This document shows positions 40,414 through 50,481 of a stretch of DNA of 64,000 nucleotides, piece after piece. Each line of letters opens with the position of its first letter. Position 1 is the first letter of the stretch. This DNA is from Craspedostauros australis (Eukaryota > Bacillariophyta > Bacillariophyceae > Mastogloiales > Achnanthaceae). The position numbers and the translations under genes are program-made. Below the pieces are notes generated by a model. It ran no database searches and had not been told where the DNA came from. It saw nothing but the letters and a program-made list of their open reading frames with translations. The stretch is from assembly GCA_026770025.1 (NCBI GenBank), contig JAMXDE010000063.1, positions 186,001 through 250,000 on the forward strand, given 5' to 3'.

Positions 40414-42615
40414 ATGCCAATTCTATGTAATTCTGCACATGTTGTTAGTCTTCATCGTAACACACACAAGGCTGCGATCATCTCCATCGACATCATCGCC
40501 ATCATGAACTTCGCTCCTGTTGCGCCTGCCGTACCTGTGGCCGTAGCCACCGCCCCCAGGGCCGCTCCTCCCATGCCTATTGTCGCAGGCTCCGTGGCTG
40601 CACCTGTCATCCCCCGGAAGGCCAGGTCCGTCGGCCCTCCCAAGATCTGCGGACGATACAAGAACATCGTCATTCGATTCATGAATTTCATTCATGGATC
40701 GAAGTACTCCATCAAGGATCCAGCTCCGTTCTTGGAGGAGGAGTATGCCTCCATCACCCCTGACCAAGTTCTTGCCTACATGAACCACAGGGCATACGGC
40801 AAGATTGCTCCCTTGGCAGCTGACCGCCCCACTCGCCTCCGCCTCCTCACCATCCTCTACGACAAGAAGGCAATTTCTAGTATTATCCCTGACTCCGAAA
40901 TTCCCTGGTCTGAAAAGAAGCAGGAAGGCAACCCAACCAAGTCCCCCAAGATCAGCAAGGCCATCACCAACATCCGAAGGTTCCAGTGCCGTGGCCAGGG
41001 AGCTCCAAGTAAGACAACACGAGCATTCCACAAGTTCGAGTTCATCGAACTCTTGGAAACATTCCTTCACCATGCTAATGAGGTGCACTCCTTCAGCACA
41101 TGCAGCTTCATCAAGCTCCAGTTGCACCTCATCGGTCGCTTGGATTGCATTGCTCACCTCAAGTATGAGAGCATCGATGTGAGTGAGGCACACCCAGAAT
41201 TCCTCACCATCCAGGTGACCTGGTCCAAGAATGTCATCACCGAGGAGACGGCTCCATTCCAGATCATCCTCGGATCCATGGATGCCAGCATCTGCCCAAC
41301 AATTGCATTTGCCATCCATCTCGAGACCTCCATCCACAGCGCCCCAGGCAATCCTGAGTGGCTCTTCAACTACGGCGGAACAGGACACGGCATTCCTGCA
41401 TCTACCAACTCTGCGGTTGGCAGGGTCGTCCATGACATTGTGACAAGCGATGAGTTTGGCAAGGTCAAGCCTGGAGTTCTCGGAACCCACAGTACCCGCA
41501 AGTATGCAGCTACAGTGGCTCGTGCCACCTGCCAACGTGGCGATATCAGTGATCGTGGGCGCTGGATGAGGAAGGAGAGAGTGGATGACTATCTTCCAGC
41601 TATCTCTCCCTACCCTGATGCCAAGGTTGCTGCGGCCCTCTGCATGGCATGCCCGTGCAAATATGTCATCCGTGAGGGTGTCCCAATCGACGATGATTGG
41701 ATTGTCAAGCATGTCACTCCCAAGGGTGCAACGAAGGTGTTGCATGAAGTTGCTTTGGTGGCCGGCCGTGCTCTCCTTTGGGCTGCCATGGACAACGAGG
41801 CATCTTCCATGGTGCCTACTTGGTTGGTCACCCGAATCAAGTTTGAGGTCGGCCTCCTCTCTCCACCTCCCCCCGAGGGTATGAATCCTGTCAAGCGCGT
41901 GCCGATCACCTTGGTGAACAACCATGGCAATCTACACATCGTCGACATGGACGAGGACTACAACCCTTCCTCCTCAGCAACTGGCATGTTCACGGTCCAT
42001 GAAGACGTTGTGAGCATGCAGATCACCAGAACTATTGACAGCAAGGTCGATCGCATGGCCGCCCAAATGGCAGCCATGCAAGAGCACCACAGCAACGAGA
42101 TTGCTGCATTGCAGGCTCAGGTTGGCAGCATGAGTGTGACACTCAACTCCGTGCACTCTGTCCTCCTCGAGATGGCGGGGAAAAGCCCCAGCTCGCCAAT
42201 GACTGCAGCTGTCGCCATCCGCCGCAGTGGAGACGAGAGCCAAAGCGCACCACCTTCGTCGGTTGCAAAATTGACGGTTGGCAAGATCACTTTGGAGAAG
42301 CTGTGGGAGGAGTATGTCTGTGGCTTGGACGGTCGCAAGCCAGCAAAAGACTTCACTGATGCGGAGAGAGGTGCCTGCACCTCCAAGTACTCCAACCGGA
42401 AGGTCGTGTGGCAGCTCATTCAAAACGAGTGCGACTACGGTATCCCAGTTGATCAAACTATCAACTCCATCCGCGGTGCGTACCCCATGTGCGACTCGAT
42501 CACCAAGTACATCGCTGCTATCCGCGAGTCCAACAAAACCGGCGGCCATCCTAACTTCATCTCCAACCGTGGATTGGCAATGGCAGCACCTGTGCATGTA
42601 AGGATGATGGTGTGA
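40414..42615 (+). CDS. Crypton-type tyrosine recombinase
   Basis: 733 aa from ATG 40414; ATG 40504 (MNFAPVAPAV) is an equally plausible start. The N-terminal region (about 75-200) resembles a core-binding domain (YKNIVIRFMNFI). The catalytic domain keeps the full set: Arg242 (LIGRLDCIAHL), His359 and Arg362 in THSTRKYAA, Trp384 in GRWMR in place of the usual His, and Tyr393 in VDDYLP. Next comes a Cys-containing segment (MACPCKY), a coiled coil (RMAAQMAAMQEHHSNEIAAL) and a C-terminal domain (LWEEYVCGLDGRKPAKDF ... SNRKVVWQLI) that looks like the GCR1_C DNA-binding domain found in Cryptons. These YR DNA transposons excise and integrate via a circle. The frame is intact. Element ends were not found. 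Confidence 0.7.
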   Translation: MPILCNSAHVVSLHRNTHKAAIISIDIIAIMNFAPVAPAVPVAVATAPRAAPPMPIVAGSVAAPVIPRKARSVGPPKICGRYKNIVIRFMNFIHGSKYSIKDPAPFLEEEYASITPDQVLAYMNHRAYGKIAPLAADRPTRLRLLTILYDKKAISSIIPDSEIPWSEKKQEGNPTKSPKISKAITNIRRFQCRGQGAPSKTTRAFHKFEFIELLETFLHHANEVHSFSTCSFIKLQLHLIGRLDCIAHLKYESIDVSEAHPEFLTIQVTWSKNVITEETAPFQIILGSMDASICPTIAFAIHLETSIHSAPGNPEWLFNYGGTGHGIPASTNSAVGRVVHDIVTSDEFGKVKPGVLGTHSTRKYAATVARATCQRGDISDRGRWMRKERVDDYLPAISPYPDAKVAAALCMACPCKYVIREGVPIDDDWIVKHVTPKGATKVLHEVALVAGRALLWAAMDNEASSMVPTWLVTRIKFEVGLLSPPPPEGMNPVKRVPITLVNNHGNLHIVDMDEDYNPSSSATGMFTVHEDVVSMQITRTIDSKVDRMAAQMAAMQEHHSNEIAALQAQVGSMSVTLNSVHSVLLEMAGKSPSSPMTAAVAIRRSGDESQSAPPSSVAKLTVGKITLEKLWEEYVCGLDGRKPAKDFTDAERGACTSKYSNRKVVWQLIQNECDYGIPVDQTINSIRGAYPMCDSITKYIAAIRESNKTGGHPNFISNRGLAMAAPVHVRMMV

Positions 42616-42800
42616 ATGTAACAGTGAAGAAGCATGGCGCGAGCAGAGAACGACTGCAACAGACACAAGTATTCCGTATATATCAACACAAAGAGAAAGA
42701 TGACATTACTAGCAAGTACTAATGCATAAGGCAATCATCACATAACACGAGTCACTATGTACGACCTGCAGAGAATGTAAAATGGGTCACGATAGCACTA

Positions 42801-43767
42801 GTGCCTCAAAGAGCCGGACCCAAATGTTTGGCGATGTTTGGCGATGTTTGGCGATGATTGGCTACAGATTTTGGACCCGTTTTTCCCAAACTCAGACTTA
42901 AAGTTATAGACACTCAATCGAATATCTCTTTGCATCTACCTAAACTTAAGACTCAGGGCTATCCAGGCAAGCAATAGCATTATCTTGTTGTTACTACTAT
43001 CTAGTCGATCTTTTTGTGTTTGTTGACCCCCTTGGTGTGGTTTTGCCTTCGGACGACGGACGGACCGGGTTTTGTTTGGCGATGTTTGGCTACAAGTAGA
43101 ATTCTACAGGAGTCCGGTAGGATCTGGCCTCTTTTTTCGAGAAATTCGACTCGCCATCTTTGAAGTCTCCGGACTTAGCAGTCTTTGGCCCAATCTGCAC
43201 AATAGATATCATTTCAGAATCCTCTCTCCGAGTTGGTCACAACCATATGGTCTATATTGTGTTTGAGTGCGATGATATGGAGGTATGCTTGCGTTTAGTG
43301 CTCCCATGGAGGTCGGAACGATATTTGACCACTCGGATCCCCAATTTCGGCGGCAAGTTTGGAGAATTCTGGTACCAATGATTGCGTCATCATGACGTCA
43401 TTGATGGTTGGATCAGTTGTTTGGAACAACCAGAACAGGAAAACAAGCCAACCAGAAGCCAAAAACGTCCGTGAATGATGGGGGTGCTTGACAGATCACA
43501 TCAGCGCTCACCGAGCAGGAGAGCAACAGACACCAAACTTTAGGATTGTATATATAAACTATATTCGATGCTACAATAGAAAGCCGAGTACAGGAACACG
43601 CACACGAGCTAAGTCCGGAGAGTTTAACTTTGGTTGATGCTGTTTTTAGCCTTTTTTTGTTCGTGACTTACGTAGAAAATGTACTACATTCTACAGAGCA
43701 GCTTCTGTGATCCAAACATCGCCAAACATCGCCAATTTGTTTGGCTACAGCCGGCTCTTTGAGGCAC
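42801..43767. mobile_element. 967-bp MITE inserted in the mariner-like left repeat
   Basis: Perfect 17-bp inverted repeats GTGCCTCAAAGAGCCGG (42801-42817) and its complement (43751-43767) are flanked by TA on both sides (42799-42800, 43768-43769). Subterminal TTTGGCGATG units occur three times at the left, once near 43075 and in inverted form twice at the right. No coding frame of note exists inside. TA duplication and inverted repeats fit a non-autonomous Tc1/mariner-type element. The uninterrupted target (GATAGCACTAGTTGTGGAG in inverted orientation) is preserved at 48460-48478. Confidence 0.75.
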
Positions 43768-43782
43768 TAGTTGTGGAGTTTT

Positions 43783-45443
43783 ACTCGTGATGAGTCGTGA
43801 TAAAGTAGACTAAAATAGAGCACACCCAAAACCATCCAAACAACTGCTTATGATGTTATATCTCAACAACACATCGTTTAAAATTAAAACTAGACAGTGC
43901 ATTCGGACGCTTGGCTATCGCTTATTCTGAATATCGAAGTTACAATTGTATGAACTTTATTTTTAATGTCATTTTGGCTTGCTGTCAGTCAGGTGGTGGG
44001 TGCGAAAAATTCTCGATGGCACCATGCTGCCCTCCCTTCAGCACCCATGATCATCATTATCATCCCTGGCATTTTCACAATCTGCGCACCACATTGGCTC
44101 CGGATACCCCCCATCTATCCACTTCATGAAGATCCTGCGCAGATAGGCTCATCTCATACTCCAAACTGTCCCTGCACTGAAAAGCAGAATTTTTGAAAAC
44201 ACGATTTCGATGCTGATGCCATTCGGATTTGGATCCGTATCTCGTCGATACGATCCTTGCAGCTCCTCCACATGCCCCTCATGCGTTCCCACATTCTCTG
44301 GCGACACACTGATGTGTTCAGAATGGGTGGGGAGTTCGTACCTCCAAAGGTACATCTCCATGTGATGATGCCATCATGCTGTTTTTCCGACACCCCAAAA
44401 AAACCATTTTTTGTGCATCCCAGGCTGCAGCCTCTTCCAGACCGTATCTGCGCAGGATACTTCGTCATAGCCATCTTGAGTTGATTCCGAACACATCTTG
44501 TATGAGTGGCTTGGCGATTTGGGTGACTTGTGAACGGCACCCATCACCACCCAAGTCACGTGATGTGTCCGCCGCCACCCGCCAAAAAACTCTTGCCCTC
44601 CACTTGTTTCTTGCGGAGGGCACCTTCCAGGCCACCCCCGACCCTCAAACTTCGTGTGCATCTTCATCGTATCCTCTTGGATACGTCTTGCCCATCCATG
44701 GTCGTTGGAATGGCCTGTGCATTCCAGGCAGAGACCATATCCAACGAGCTGATGTTCCTCCGAATCGTATCGTTTGCGCGTGGGCCTGCGACGGCCCCAA
44801 ATCAACCACTCCGGCAACCCCCTCTCGCTCATCTACTAAACTTTACATGGCGGTTCCGCCTATGCCCTCGGATCTTGCACTGGACCGCTGGTTGTCGCAG
44901 TGTCGATGATGCCGTTCGACGGCGCTTGGAGAGTTTTGTTGTGTTTCTCCATTGTCGTGTTGTTGTGTTGTGTTTGGTGTTCTCAAACAGTTTTTGCTGT
45001 TGGGGGCCATGGAGATTAACCACAAATCTACCGAATGTGGCAACCAATGCGAACATTTTTCGAGTCCCGAATTGCGCCTCCATTCCACAACAACAAAACT
45101 GACCTCACAAAGTGGACAACGGAAACAATGCGCATCGGGGACGACCTGCTGTTGATTCTCTGCTGCATGTAGCCATTGCTTTTACAACAATGTACAATGA
45201 CTGTGACTCTCCACATGAGAGAGAGTGGATGATACAATGCACCTTGTGCCCGTCCTCCAATGTTGCCCGTGCCCCCTGTGATGCGCCGCGCCGTGCTGTG
45301 CTTCGATGGCTGGTGATGCGATGCGCTGTCTCGCTGTCCTCGTGTGCCTGGTGTGCAATGCGACGCGCCTTTCAAATCAACTGCAGCCTCCATCAACACA
45401 GCACACACCATCCTGCAACCACTGAACTCTTCACCTTGCAAGC
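43783..45443. other. 5' internal region of mariner-like element
   Basis: About 1.66 kb between the left repeat and the transposase start. Open frames exist on both strands (plus 44376-44909; minus 44154-44540 and 44374-44832). The two minus frames read like one protein broken between phases (TRRIQEDTMKMHTKFEG-like and WRCTFGGTNSPPILN). No family is recognised. It may be captured or decayed sequence plus the transposase promoter. Confidence 0.3.
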
Positions 45444-47738
45444 ATGCTGCGCGTTGGTGACTGTGTGAAGGTGGCACCCCACCAGAGCGCAAGTGGCAGG
45501 GTCCATGACCTGGGCGTATGTCATGTTGAGTTTGCAATGAAGCAGACCACGGACGGAGCTACAGTCAAACGCGACGGGCCTCTTGCACCAGGAGAGGTGG
45601 CAATGGTCATGGTGACCCCAATGATGGGGCAGAGCCGAATGTATGTTGTTCGTGAGGATCTGTGCGCGCCACACAGCCTCGCTACCTTCGCACAGACTCC
45701 AAACGCTGGTGGCCTTGCTAAGCCTTCCCTCCTTTCTCCCCAGCATCACTCCGTCGCTGCCACACGTGCCAACAACAAGGCGAAGCCCCCCACACCATCC
45801 CCAACTACCACGGAATCGCAAGACGCCAAAATCGCAGCTTTCCTCGAGGTCTCGTGGCAGCAGAAGGCAACAGCAATCGCCCGTCTCAACAAGCAGATGA
45901 AGAGAGGCGCGAAAACAAAAGGATGGATGCGAAAGGATGGAGGGTGTATCAACACTAAGACCATCAATAGAAAGAAACAACTTGATAAGCAAGACAACCA
46001 AAACTACATCGTTCTCTATTTCAATTTGGGTGGGATCCCAGCCAACATGAAATTGATTGCCCACGCGTGGGATATTGGCACTAGCACTGTCGATCGCAAC
46101 ATCAAGAAATTCCAACAGAACAAGCTGGAACGGAAGAAGCGCAGCGATGCGGGCAGCACCATCTTCACTTGCCCCAAGAAGCAACAGCAATACTTCACGC
46201 CGCGTGCCATCTTCGCAAAGCAACTGCGGCTTAAGCATCCCAGACAACGGTTGACAACTGAGGACATCTCTTATGCCTTTGACCATGCTTTGCCTGAAGA
46301 GCTGGCATCCGCAAAATCCCTGTCTGATTCGTGGTTGGAGCGTGGTCCCTTCCTGCAAGTTGAGCTCCAGGATGTGTTGCGACGATGCAATGGCGCAATC
46401 TCGTGGGACGATGTTGCACGCGAACTAGCAGGAAACGGCAACGTCCAATGCGTCTGCAAAGACACCATCCGAACATACGTGATGGGATTGGAGGGCAGTG
46501 AATACCGTTCCACAACAATACTCCCCAAGATCAAGGGCGACACGAAGGCAAAGCGCAAGATCTGGGCCAAGGACTTCTGTGTGTTCTGGGAAGCAGCTGA
46601 GCAGTTCGAGAATACACAAGTTGTTGTTGTCCACATGGATGAGAAGTGGTTCTACTCTATTGTCGCTCGGCGCAACCTCAAACATGTGCCCCAAATGGGG
46701 GTTAAGCCTGTGAAGCATCCTGTGCACCACAAGTGCCACATCGAAAAGACCATGGCAATTGCATCAACAGCGTTCGCTCCAACAGACAACCGCTTTGATC
46801 GAGGAGGAAAGGCGTATAAGGTCAGCTTCGAACGTGTTGGGCGCATGGTTCGAGCGCAGAAGAATACGTACAAGCGAACTTGGGTCTCGCCAACCAAGTA
46901 CAAGCACCTTCCTGATCCCAACAAAATCTCTCGCAAGAAGGGTGAACTGTACTTTCAACCACTGGAGATCACGGGCAGCAAGGAAACAGATGGTCATCGT
47001 GTTAAGCCCAAGCCGAAGTACAGCCTCAAGAAATTCTTCCGCGAAAAAGAACTCCCTGCACTGGATTCGCTCGCCAGCAAAATCAAGGCCGAAACGGGAA
47101 AAAACGTGGTGATTCGGTACCAGATGGATGGCGCAGGGCCACACAGAGACACGGAACTGCTCAGGTTCATCAACAAGGAGTTCGACAGTCGCGGGTGGCA
47201 CCTCCAATTTCAACCATCGAATTCTCCCATCACGAACGTGAAAGACGATACGATATTCCCAGCGATGTCGAAACACGTGTCAGCGCATCAAGGTAAGCAC
47301 CACGGGAGTCGCATGTTCACCACTGATGCGTTGTGGGGTGCTTGTGGAACCTGTTGGGAGCAATTTGGGCTGGACAAGGTAGCTCGCGCGTATGTTCGCC
47401 ACCATCAGATCGCCTACGCAATTTGTGCTGCGAAAGGAGGTGACGAATTTGTGACGGAGCGCAAGGGACTGAGCATGAACGTGCGGAAGCAAACGTTCAC
47501 TGAAACTGACGAGGACGGCAATGAGATCGGTGTGACTGTGTCTCACACGGACTTCGTGTTGGAGGAGGAGGAGGAGGATGAGGCAACCAACACGACCACC
47601 AAGAAACCAACTGCAACAGGCAAGAAAGGCAAATCAGCTGGCTTCAAATACGACAAGCCCGACATCAAAGGTATGTACAATGATGCGCTCAACGTGATGG
47701 CTGTCAGTGGTCTGCAATGCCTTAAAACGAACCTGTGA
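45444..47738 (+). CDS. Mariner-like transposase (DD38-39D)
   Basis: 764 aa from ATG 45444. The N-terminal ~130 residues are of unknown role. A helix-turn-helix region (IAHAWDIGTSTVDRNIKKFQ, about residues 210-230) should bind the inverted repeats. The catalytic domain has HMDEKWFYSI (Asp399), RYQMDGAGPH (Asp562) and NVKDDTIFPAM (Asp601 or 602), the spacing typical of plant-type mariner-like transposases (NVLDLGFF box). TGA at 47736-47738 ends the frame, but the same phase remains open to 47996 and reads SLIPLLEKQI, a usual C-terminal stretch of this family. The TGA therefore looks like a recent nonsense change. The enzyme would cut and paste the element at TA sites. Confidence 0.7.
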   Translation: MLRVGDCVKVAPHQSASGRVHDLGVCHVEFAMKQTTDGATVKRDGPLAPGEVAMVMVTPMMGQSRMYVVREDLCAPHSLATFAQTPNAGGLAKPSLLSPQHHSVAATRANNKAKPPTPSPTTTESQDAKIAAFLEVSWQQKATAIARLNKQMKRGAKTKGWMRKDGGCINTKTINRKKQLDKQDNQNYIVLYFNLGGIPANMKLIAHAWDIGTSTVDRNIKKFQQNKLERKKRSDAGSTIFTCPKKQQQYFTPRAIFAKQLRLKHPRQRLTTEDISYAFDHALPEELASAKSLSDSWLERGPFLQVELQDVLRRCNGAISWDDVARELAGNGNVQCVCKDTIRTYVMGLEGSEYRSTTILPKIKGDTKAKRKIWAKDFCVFWEAAEQFENTQVVVVHMDEKWFYSIVARRNLKHVPQMGVKPVKHPVHHKCHIEKTMAIASTAFAPTDNRFDRGGKAYKVSFERVGRMVRAQKNTYKRTWVSPTKYKHLPDPNKISRKKGELYFQPLEITGSKETDGHRVKPKPKYSLKKFFREKELPALDSLASKIKAETGKNVVIRYQMDGAGPHRDTELLRFINKEFDSRGWHLQFQPSNSPITNVKDDTIFPAMSKHVSAHQGKHHGSRMFTTDALWGACGTCWEQFGLDKVARAYVRHHQIAYAICAAKGGDEFVTERKGLSMNVRKQTFTETDEDGNEIGVTVSHTDFVLEEEEEDEATNTTTKKPTATGKKGKSAGFKYDKPDIKGMYNDALNVMAVSGLQCLKTNL

Positions 47739-47996
47739 ACAACCAGCAGCCTCATTCCGTTGCTGGAGAAGCAAATCGTCGCGGCCACCAGAGCCAACGA
47801 GGAGGCTGAGCAACAGAAGAAAGGCCAGAAGAAGAAGACGCCCAACAAGAGCAAAGCCAAGATCATTGAGCCTCACAACAACAAGAGCAAGACCGAAGCA
47901 GCACCCACCATGAATACATTCAAAGTTGCCATGTTCGTTGGCAAGACCGAGCATCACAGCAAAGCAGAGCAGGATGCCAACACAGCAGAGGTGTAG
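47739..47996 (+). pseudogene. C-terminal tail of the transposase beyond the stop
   Basis: In phase with the transposase, 85 codons read TTSSLIPLLEKQIVAATR, a Lys/Gln-rich helix (EQQKKGQKKKTPNKSKAK) and a short tail to TAG at 47994-47996. It has no separate start signal beyond an internal ATG-less context and is best viewed as the severed end of the transposase. Confidence 0.5.
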
Positions 47997-48453
47997 CTGC
48001 AAATCGTAGTAGTAGTAGTATTATATGTGTGAGGTACACCTGTGGTTCGAATGGTGGTGTGCGCATCGTTTTCTTGATGGCATGGAGGATTGTGATGTGA
48101 TGTGTTGTGTTTGTTTGTTTTTTGTGACGGGGACCGTGATTTTTGTGTCGTGGTTGGTGCGCGTCGCCACACGATCGGTGTGTTGTGTCGCGAAGTCGTC
48201 ACGTTGTGTTGTGGCACGGTCCGCGTGTGTTGCGGCGCGATTGGTGTGTGCTGCGCAGCCATCACGTTGTCTCGCGAAGCAAGGGCGACGTGCTGCGAGA
48301 CGCACTCACATCTTGTGTTGTGAGTGGTTTCGCATGACGTCGAATCCTTCCTGTGACGTAGAAGACGGATCAGGGAGGAACTACACGAAATAGCTCTAAA
48401 TATACAATCGCCGTTGCTCCCAAAGGCAAGCAAACCAGTGGCAACAAGGGGCC
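47997..48453. other. 3' internal region of mariner-like element
   Basis: A (TAG)n run at 48007-48021 is followed by GTG/TTG-rich sequence with TGTGTTG and CGCGA-type words (48100-48300). No gene is supported. Confidence 0.3.
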
Positions 48454-48502
48454 AAAACTCCACAACTAGTGCTATCGTGACCCCATTTTACATTCTCTGC
48501 AG
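48454..48502. repeat. Right terminal inverted repeat, with empty MITE site
   Basis: This 49-bp inverted copy of the left repeat ends CTGCAG at 48497-48502. It carries an intact CACAACTAGTGC in place of the interrupted left copy, which proves that the MITE is an insertion and fixes its boundaries. Confidence 0.75.
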
Positions 48503-48679
48503 CTAGTATAGATGTTTATGTTTGTATGTTTCGAAGTGTATGCTTCTATATATTGATAGTATCGTCAAGCCTTGATACGTGCAGAGAGCGAAATGGAATG
48601 AATGAATGAATGAGTGCAGACCGTGCTTGTTTATTGTTAATACTACAGAGGGGCGGGTGCTCCTGCTGTTGCTCGGCCG

Positions 48680-50265
48680 ATGGTCTGCGGTTGCTCTGCA
48701 AATGGTCTCCGGTTGCGATGGACTGCGGTGGCGATCGTCTCCGGTTGTGATTGACTGCGGTTGTCATTGTCTCCGGTTATCATGGACTGCGGTTGGGATG
48801 GACTGTGGTTGGTATTGACCGCGGTGGCGATCGTCTGCGGTTGTCGTGGACTGCGGTTGAGATTGATGGCGGTGGCGATCGTCTCCAGTTGTCATGGACT
48901 GCGGTTGTGATTGACTGCGGTGGCGATCGTATCCGGTTGTCGTGGACTGCGGTTGAGATTGACTGCGGTTGTCATTGACTGCGGTTGTCATGGACTGCGG
49001 ATTGTATTGACTGCGATTGCGATCGTCTCTGGTTGTCATGGACTGCGGTTGTCATGGACTGCGGTTGCGATCGTCTCCGGTTGTCATGGATTGCGGGTAT
49101 CATGGACTGCGGTTGTGATTGACTGCGGTGGCGATCGTCTCCAGTTGTCATGGACTGCGGTTGGTATTGACTGCGGCTGAGATTGACATCGGTGGCGATC
49201 GTCTACAGTTGTCGTGGGCCGAGGTTGTGATTGACGGCGGTGGCGATCGTCTCCAGTTGTCATGGACTGCGGTTGTCATGGACTGCGGTTGTCATGGACT
49301 GCGGTTGAGATTGACTGCGGTTGGTGTTGACTGCGGTTGGTATTGACTGCGGCGGCGATCGTCTCCGGTTGTCATGGACTGCGGATTGTACTGACTGCGG
49401 TTGCGATCGTCTCCGGTTGTCGTGGACTGCGGTTGTGATTGACGGCGGTGGCGATCGTCTCCGGTTGTCATGGACTGCAGTTGAGATTGACTGCGGTTGG
49501 TGTTGACTGCGGTTGTGATTGAAGGCGGTGGCGATCGTCTCCAGTTGTCATGGACTGCGGTTGGGATGGACTGTGGTTGGTATTGACAGCGGTGGCGATC
49601 GTCTCCAGTTGTCGTGGGCCGCGGTTGGTATTGACTGCGGGTGAGATTGACGGCGGTTGCGATCGTCTCCAGTTGTCATGGACTGCGGTTGTGATTGACT
49701 GCGGTGGCGATCGTCTCCAGTTGTCATGGACTGCGGTTGTGATTGACTGCGGTGGCGATCGTCTCCGGTTGTCGTGGGCCGAGGTTGTGATTGACTGCGG
49801 GTGAGATTGAAGGCGGTTGCGATCGTCTCCAGTTGTCATGGACTGCGGTTGTGATTGACTGCGGTGGCGATCGTCTCCGGTTGTCGTGGGCCGCGGTTGT
49901 GATTGACTGCGGTTGGTATTGACTGCGCCGGCGATCGTCTCCGGTTGTCATGGGCCGAGGTTGTGAATGACTGCGGTGGCGAGCGCCCCCAGTTGTCATG
50001 GACTGTGGTTGGTATTGACCGCGGTGGCGATCGTCTCCGGTTGTCATGGACTGCGGATTGCATTGACTGCGATTGCGATCGTCTCCGGTTGTCATTGACT
50101 GCAGTTATCATGGACTGCGGTTGCGATCGTCTCCGGTTGTCATGGACTGCGGATTGTCATGGACTGCGGATGGTATTGACTGCGGTTGTCATGGACTGCG
50201 GTTGGTATTGACTACGGTCGCGATCGTCTCCGGTTGTCATGGACTGCGGTTGTGATGGACTGCCG
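48680..50265. repeat. 16-bp minisatellite array (~1.6 kb)
   Basis: Tandem, variable copies of a 16-bp word of the form TGGACTGCGGTTGTCA occur here, with a common variant GGCGATCGTCTCCGGT. Groups of three (48 bp) often recur as higher-order units. About 95-100 units are present. Because 16 is not divisible by 3, three units encode a 16-residue repeat (such as GDRLRLSWTAVVIDCG on plus and QPQSMTTGDDRHRSQ on minus), so long open frames arise on both strands. I regard these as a by-product unless transcripts show otherwise. Copia 2 lies 28 bp beyond its right end. Confidence 0.85.
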
Positions 50266-50293
50266 TTGCTGTTGCTATGATTGTAGCTGTAAC

Positions 50294-50481
50294 TGCTGAT
50301 TCCAGTCCCGCCCGTGACTCGCCTGTCCATCGCCAGAACGCTATGCACCTCGCGCCCACTTTTCTGCTAGAGACAGGCAAGCTACGATCAGGAATCCTTT
50401 CCGCAACTCCAGCGCTAATCAATACAATCTCTCATAAATATTAGCGAACAACATTGATTCACTCACTCAGTCCTATTGACA
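50294..50481 (+). repeat. 5' LTR of copia 2
   Basis: A 188-bp LTR beginning TGCTGATTCC and ending CCTATTGACA, identical by eye to 55357-55544. Confidence 0.88.

Larger units (their letters stand above)
42766..48502 (+). mobile_element. Mariner-like DNA transposon with ~49-bp inverted repeats
   Basis: Terminal inverted repeats start CTGCAGAGAATGTAAAATGG and run 48-49 bp (left 42766-42800 plus 43768-43782, split by a MITE; right 48454-48502). They differ by one G in a G run. Inside lies a DDD transposase gene (45444-47738, C-terminus to 47996). The element is 5737 bp including the 967-bp MITE. A clear TA duplication is not adjacent to the repeats; the nearest candidates are TA at 42760-42761 and 48504-48505, with unequal spacers. 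The transposase type (DD38-39D) is like plant mariner-like elements. It is probably not self-sufficient because its transposase frame is interrupted. Confidence 0.65.

Noticed and set aside
40423-41925. 500-codon minus-strand frame opposite the recombinase
   Set aside because: It mirrors the plus-strand gene with typical antisense composition; the plus frame has the catalytic motifs.
42766-42800. Reading the recombinase gene and the mariner-like element as one transposon
   Set aside because: The recombinase ends at 42615, 150 bp outside the inverted repeat at 42766, so it is not enclosed by the terminal repeats.
48751-50255. Repeat-protein genes on either strand of the minisatellite
   Set aside because: Open frames follow automatically from a 16-bp unit without stops; no start context or flanking domain supports translation.
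48680-50265. CRISPR-like array
   Set aside because: The 16-bp units are contiguous and variable, with no unique spacers and no cas genes; this is a eukaryotic minisatellite.
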